Part shown: positions 61,549 to 64,000 of the stretch, one piece after another | How the letters are laid out: every line of letters starts with the position of its first letter | How positions within the stretch are numbered: the first letter of the stretch is position 1 | Source of the DNA: JAIVGV01 sp032229975 | Lineage (GTDB): Bacteria; Acidobacteriota; Blastocatellia; Pyrinomonadales; Pyrinomonadaceae | DNA length: 64,000 nucleotides | Reading direction: 5' to 3' | Assembly (NCBI GenBank): GCA_032229975.1 | Contig: JAVXVG010000003.1 | Coordinates: 1-64,000 of the forward strand | Program-made: the position numbers and the translations under genes | Notes under the pieces: model-generated | Databases searched by the model: none | Told to the model about the DNA's origin: nothing | Seen by the model: only the letters and a program-made list of their open reading frames with translations

Positions 61549-63435
61549 TTAATCAATGAACCTCTCGAACCACAACTCAAGCATGAGCAGCGTCCAGAGT
61601 CGATGCGAATGATCGCGCGCGCCCGACGTGTGCTCTTCGACGAGGCGGCGTACAACTTCGGGCTTGAAGCGGTTGCGACGCAGATGTTTTTCCGAGAGCA
61701 AGGTCTCGCGCAGGAAGGGCTGCATCGCGCCGCGAAACCAATGGCCGATGGGCACGCCGAAGCCCTGCTTGCGCCGCTCCAGATTTTCCGCAGGCAAAAG
61801 TTTACGCAGAACTTTCTTGAGTAAATATTTCGTTGTGCGCCCGCGCAGCTTTAATGATTCAGGCAACGACGCGGCAAACTCTATGACGTGGTGATCGAGA
61901 AACGGCGAGCGCGCTTCCAGAGAGTTCGCCATGCTTGCGATATCAACCTTGACGAGCAGATCGTTTGGCAGGTACGTCATCGTGTCTGCGAGCAGCGACG
62001 CATCGACAACGCCTGCGCCGTTGGCGCGCGCGAACCACGGCGCGACGAAGTCTGCCGCGCGATGTGGTCGCATCCGCTCGCGAAACTCGGTCGTGTAGAG
62101 ATCATCTTTCGCGTCCGTGTCGAAGACGCTCACCCAGCGCAAGTATCGCTCGACCGAGGGAAGCGACGCCGCGCTCGCGAAACGCTTCATGTCGCGAAAG
62201 CGACTGCGATGCGTCTCCGAAGTCGGGAGCAGATTGATCGCCTGCCGGATGAAGCCTTCGCGCAAAGGCGCGGGCACGCGTCGGTAGGCCTCCGCGAGTC
62301 GCATCGCGGCGTAACGCTCATAGCCCGCGAAGCATTCGTCGCCGCCGTCGCCGTTGAGGGCCACCGTGACGTGGCGGCGCGTCTCGCGCGAGACGTAGTA
62401 GGTCGGGATCGCCGAAGAGTCCGCGTAGGGCTCGCCGTAGTGCTCGACGAGCGTGGGCAGAACTTCCATCGCGTCGGGCCGGACGATGAACTCGTGATGA
62501 TCCGCGCCGATATGCTCGGCGACGCGGCGCGCGTGATGCAACTCCGAGAAGTCTTGTTCTTCAAAACCGATGGAGAAGGTCTTGACGGGATCAGACGACT
62601 CCTGACTCATCAGCGCGACGACCGCGCTCGAATCGACGCCGCCGGAGAGGAACGCGCCGAGCGGCACTTCCGACATCAAGCGCACGCGCACGGCGTCGCG
62701 CAAAACTTCGATGGCCCGCTCGCCTGCTTCTTCCTCGCTCCACTTCTCTTTGCGATTGAAGTCGGGCTCCCAGTAACGCTCGATCTCGATCTCACCGTCG
62801 CGCGTGTAGCGCAGCGTGTGGCCGGGCTCTAACTTTCTGATCGCGCGATAGGCGGTCAAGGGCGCGGGCACGCACATGAAGGTGAGATAGTGATGGAGGG
62901 CCGTCTCATCAACGTCGCGGCTCACGTCCGGGTGCGCGAGCAGCGCGCTGAACTCTGAGCCGAAGACGAGTTGGCCCGTTCGCGTCAGCGAATAGAGCAG
63001 AGGCTTTTTGCCGACGCGGTCGCGCGCGAGTAGCAACTCTTCTTTACGCTCGTCCCAGATGGCGAAGGCGAACATCCCGCGCAGATGTTTCGCGCAGTCC
63101 GCGCCGTATTGCTCGTAGGCATGAACGATCGCCTCCGTGTCGGAGTCGGTGTGAAACCTGTGACCGAGCTTTTCGAGTTGCGCGCGCAAGAGACGGTAGT
63201 TGTAGATTTCGCCGTTGAAGACGATCCATGCCGTGCCGTCCTCGTTCGAGATCGGCTGCTGCCCGTGCGCGAGATCGATGATGGCGAGGCGGCGCATTCC
63301 GAGACCGACCGCGCCCTTGATGTAGAAGCCGTCGTCGTCCGGCCCACGATGACGGATCGCCTCGCACATCGAGGCGAGCACGCTCTCGTCAACCTGTTGT
63401 CCGCCTCGGCGGACGATGCCTGCGATGCCGCACAT
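61549..63435 (-). CDS. asnB: AsnB-type glutamine amidotransferase (paralogue 4)
   Basis: A 628-residue protein with Cys2 (MCGIAGIVRRGG), RHRGPDDDG, NGEIYNY, RGMFAFAIWD, PP-loop SGGVDSS at 265-271, NGDGGDECFAGYERY and VKVDIASMANSLEARSPFLD. It is the shortest of the four and close to paralogue 3 in the glutaminase half. It sits in operon C with the WecA-type initiator, whereas the other three are in operon B, so amidation may occur in both pathways. The start lies 1 bp from the stop of the upstream membrane protein. Confidence 0.93.
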   Translation of the reverse strand: MCGIAGIVRRGGQQVDESVLASMCEAIRHRGPDDDGFYIKGAVGLGMRRLAIIDLAHGQQPISNEDGTAWIVFNGEIYNYRLLRAQLEKLGHRFHTDSDTEAIVHAYEQYGADCAKHLRGMFAFAIWDERKEELLLARDRVGKKPLLYSLTRTGQLVFGSEFSALLAHPDVSRDVDETALHHYLTFMCVPAPLTAYRAIRKLEPGHTLRYTRDGEIEIERYWEPDFNRKEKWSEEEAGERAIEVLRDAVRVRLMSEVPLGAFLSGGVDSSAVVALMSQESSDPVKTFSIGFEEQDFSELHHARRVAEHIGADHHEFIVRPDAMEVLPTLVEHYGEPYADSSAIPTYYVSRETRRHVTVALNGDGGDECFAGYERYAAMRLAEAYRRVPAPLREGFIRQAINLLPTSETHRSRFRDMKRFASAASLPSVERYLRWVSVFDTDAKDDLYTTEFRERMRPHRAADFVAPWFARANGAGVVDASLLADTMTYLPNDLLVKVDIASMANSLEARSPFLDHHVIEFAASLPESLKLRGRTTKYLLKKVLRKLLPAENLERRKQGFGVPIGHWFRGAMQPFLRETLLSEKHLRRNRFKPEVVRRLVEEHTSGARDHSHRLWTLLMLELWFERFID

Positions 63436-63436
63436 A

Positions 63437-64000
63437 TTAAAAGCCGATCTTCTCCGAGAGACTGTCGGCGATGGTCTCCCACTCTTGGGCCTGCTTGCGT
63501 CGCGCCGCGCCCCTGAGGGCCGCCTGTTGCATCTTCAACTTCTCCACTCCCACCTTGCGCTTCCCATCCTCGCGCCGCTCGCGCAACAACTCGTAGCCGA
63601 CCGAGACGAAGATGAAATAGAAGATGAGGAGTTGCGAGCGTTGACGATACGCCGTCCCGATGTTGCCTTGAAAGACCGAGTAGGCGAGCGTCAACATCAA
63701 CGTGAAGATCAAGATCGGCAGCGACTGCCGCATCCGGTGTTTGAGTGTGAACCACAGGCCCGCGCACAGCATCGGGAACGATGCCCACCAGACTATCATC
63801 TCCGGCAAAGTGATCGATTGGCGCAACGAAGCCAACTGCCACGGGAAGGGCGCGAATAGTAGATAGATCACGCCAAGCGGGATACTCGAAAGCGCGCCGG
63901 AGGTCGTCGATACGTCAACGTCTTTGCCAAAGCCGGAGTTGGCTGACGTGGCGAGGTCGGCGCGACTGCGCTGCACCTCTTCGAGAGTGTCGTAGCGATC
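63437..64000 (-). CDS. Membrane protein, C-terminal fragment, function unknown
   Basis: The frame is open to the window edge, so this is the C-terminal part (188 residues) of a longer protein. It has four to five membrane helices (IPLGVIYLLFAPFPWQLASL, MIVWWASFPMLCAGLWFTL, LPILIFTLMLTLAYSVF, LLIFYFIFVSVGYELL) with the loop FQGNIGTAYRQRSQLL, then a basic cytoplasmic tail. Such endings occur in membrane proteins of EPS clusters, but I cannot name the family. It abuts asnB paralogue 4. Confidence 0.75.
   Translation of the reverse strand, partial: DRYDTLEEVQRSRADLATSANSGFGKDVDVSTTSGALSSIPLGVIYLLFAPFPWQLASLRQSITLPEMIVWWASFPMLCAGLWFTLKHRMRQSLPILIFTLMLTLAYSVFQGNIGTAYRQRSQLLIFYFIFVSVGYELLRERREDGKRKVGVEKLKMQQAALRGAARRKQAQEWETIADSLSEKIGF

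Noticed and set aside
1..64000. Insertion sequences, phage genes, tRNA or rRNA genes
   Set aside because: No transposase, integrase, terminal inverted repeat pair with target duplication, or RNA gene was recognised anywhere in the window.

Overview
The window is a G+C-rich bacterial chromosome segment that is almost entirely one large exopolysaccharide (EPS) and exosortase locus, nearly all on the minus strand. The best taxonomic clue is the C-terminal domain of the protein at 14645-18007. It resembles the TIGR03437 domain expanded in Acidobacteriota, and its P/T-rich linkers and carbohydrate-binding-like module also fit that phylum. I infer Acidobacteriota, possibly class Blastocatellia; the class is a guess.

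Layout: the 3' end of lysS (1-321, +) is followed by a convergent intergenic region with a 21-bp degenerate tandem array and two strong hairpins (322-752). Operon A (minus, about 18.6 to 0.75 kb) holds, in transcription order: a sigma70-like promoter, two cyclic-di-GMP-I riboswitch aptamers, a large secreted beta-helix protein, exosortase, EpsI, a PrsT-like TPR lipoprotein, Wzz-like chain-length protein, an ExeA-like ATPase, a tyrosine autokinase, an initiating sugar transferase, an outer-membrane export protein, a YCF48-like propeller and a TPR protein. Operon B (minus, about 46.8 to 18.7 kb) holds an O-antigen ligase/polymerase, glycosyltransferases, a flippase, three AsnB-type amidotransferases, a heparinase II/III-like protein, an alkaline-phosphatase-superfamily protein, methyltransferases, a GDP-mannose 6-dehydrogenase (AlgD type), a DUF218 protein, GT-C-like membrane proteins and a second beta-helix protein. 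Between 46.8 and 49.3 kb lie a sigma-factor-like DNA-binding protein (-) and a divergent short zinc-finger, anti-sigma-like protein (+). Operon C (minus, from beyond 64 kb to 49.3 kb) holds a membrane protein fragment, a fourth AsnB, a methyltransferase, a short RmlA-like nucleotidyltransferase, a glycosyltransferase, two nucleotide-sugar epimerase-family enzymes (one a UDP-glucuronate decarboxylase), a WecA-CapD fusion, a TPR/CBM protein, a second O-antigen ligase and a FadD-like acyl-CoA ligase.

How it works together (inference): sugar nucleotides, including GDP-mannuronate and UDP-xylose, are built into repeat units on undecaprenyl phosphate by one of two initiating transferases, flipped, polymerised and exported through Wzz/kinase/Wza-like parts. 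The four glutamine-dependent amidotransferases may convert uronic acids to uronamides. Two c-di-GMP aptamers sit at the head of operon A, so the sessile-lifestyle signal probably controls the secreted beta-helix protein and perhaps the export and exosortase genes behind it.

The least explained structure is a family of intergenic elements scattered through the window. Each is made of a different degenerate heptamer iterated head to tail and usually folded into an inverted repeat.
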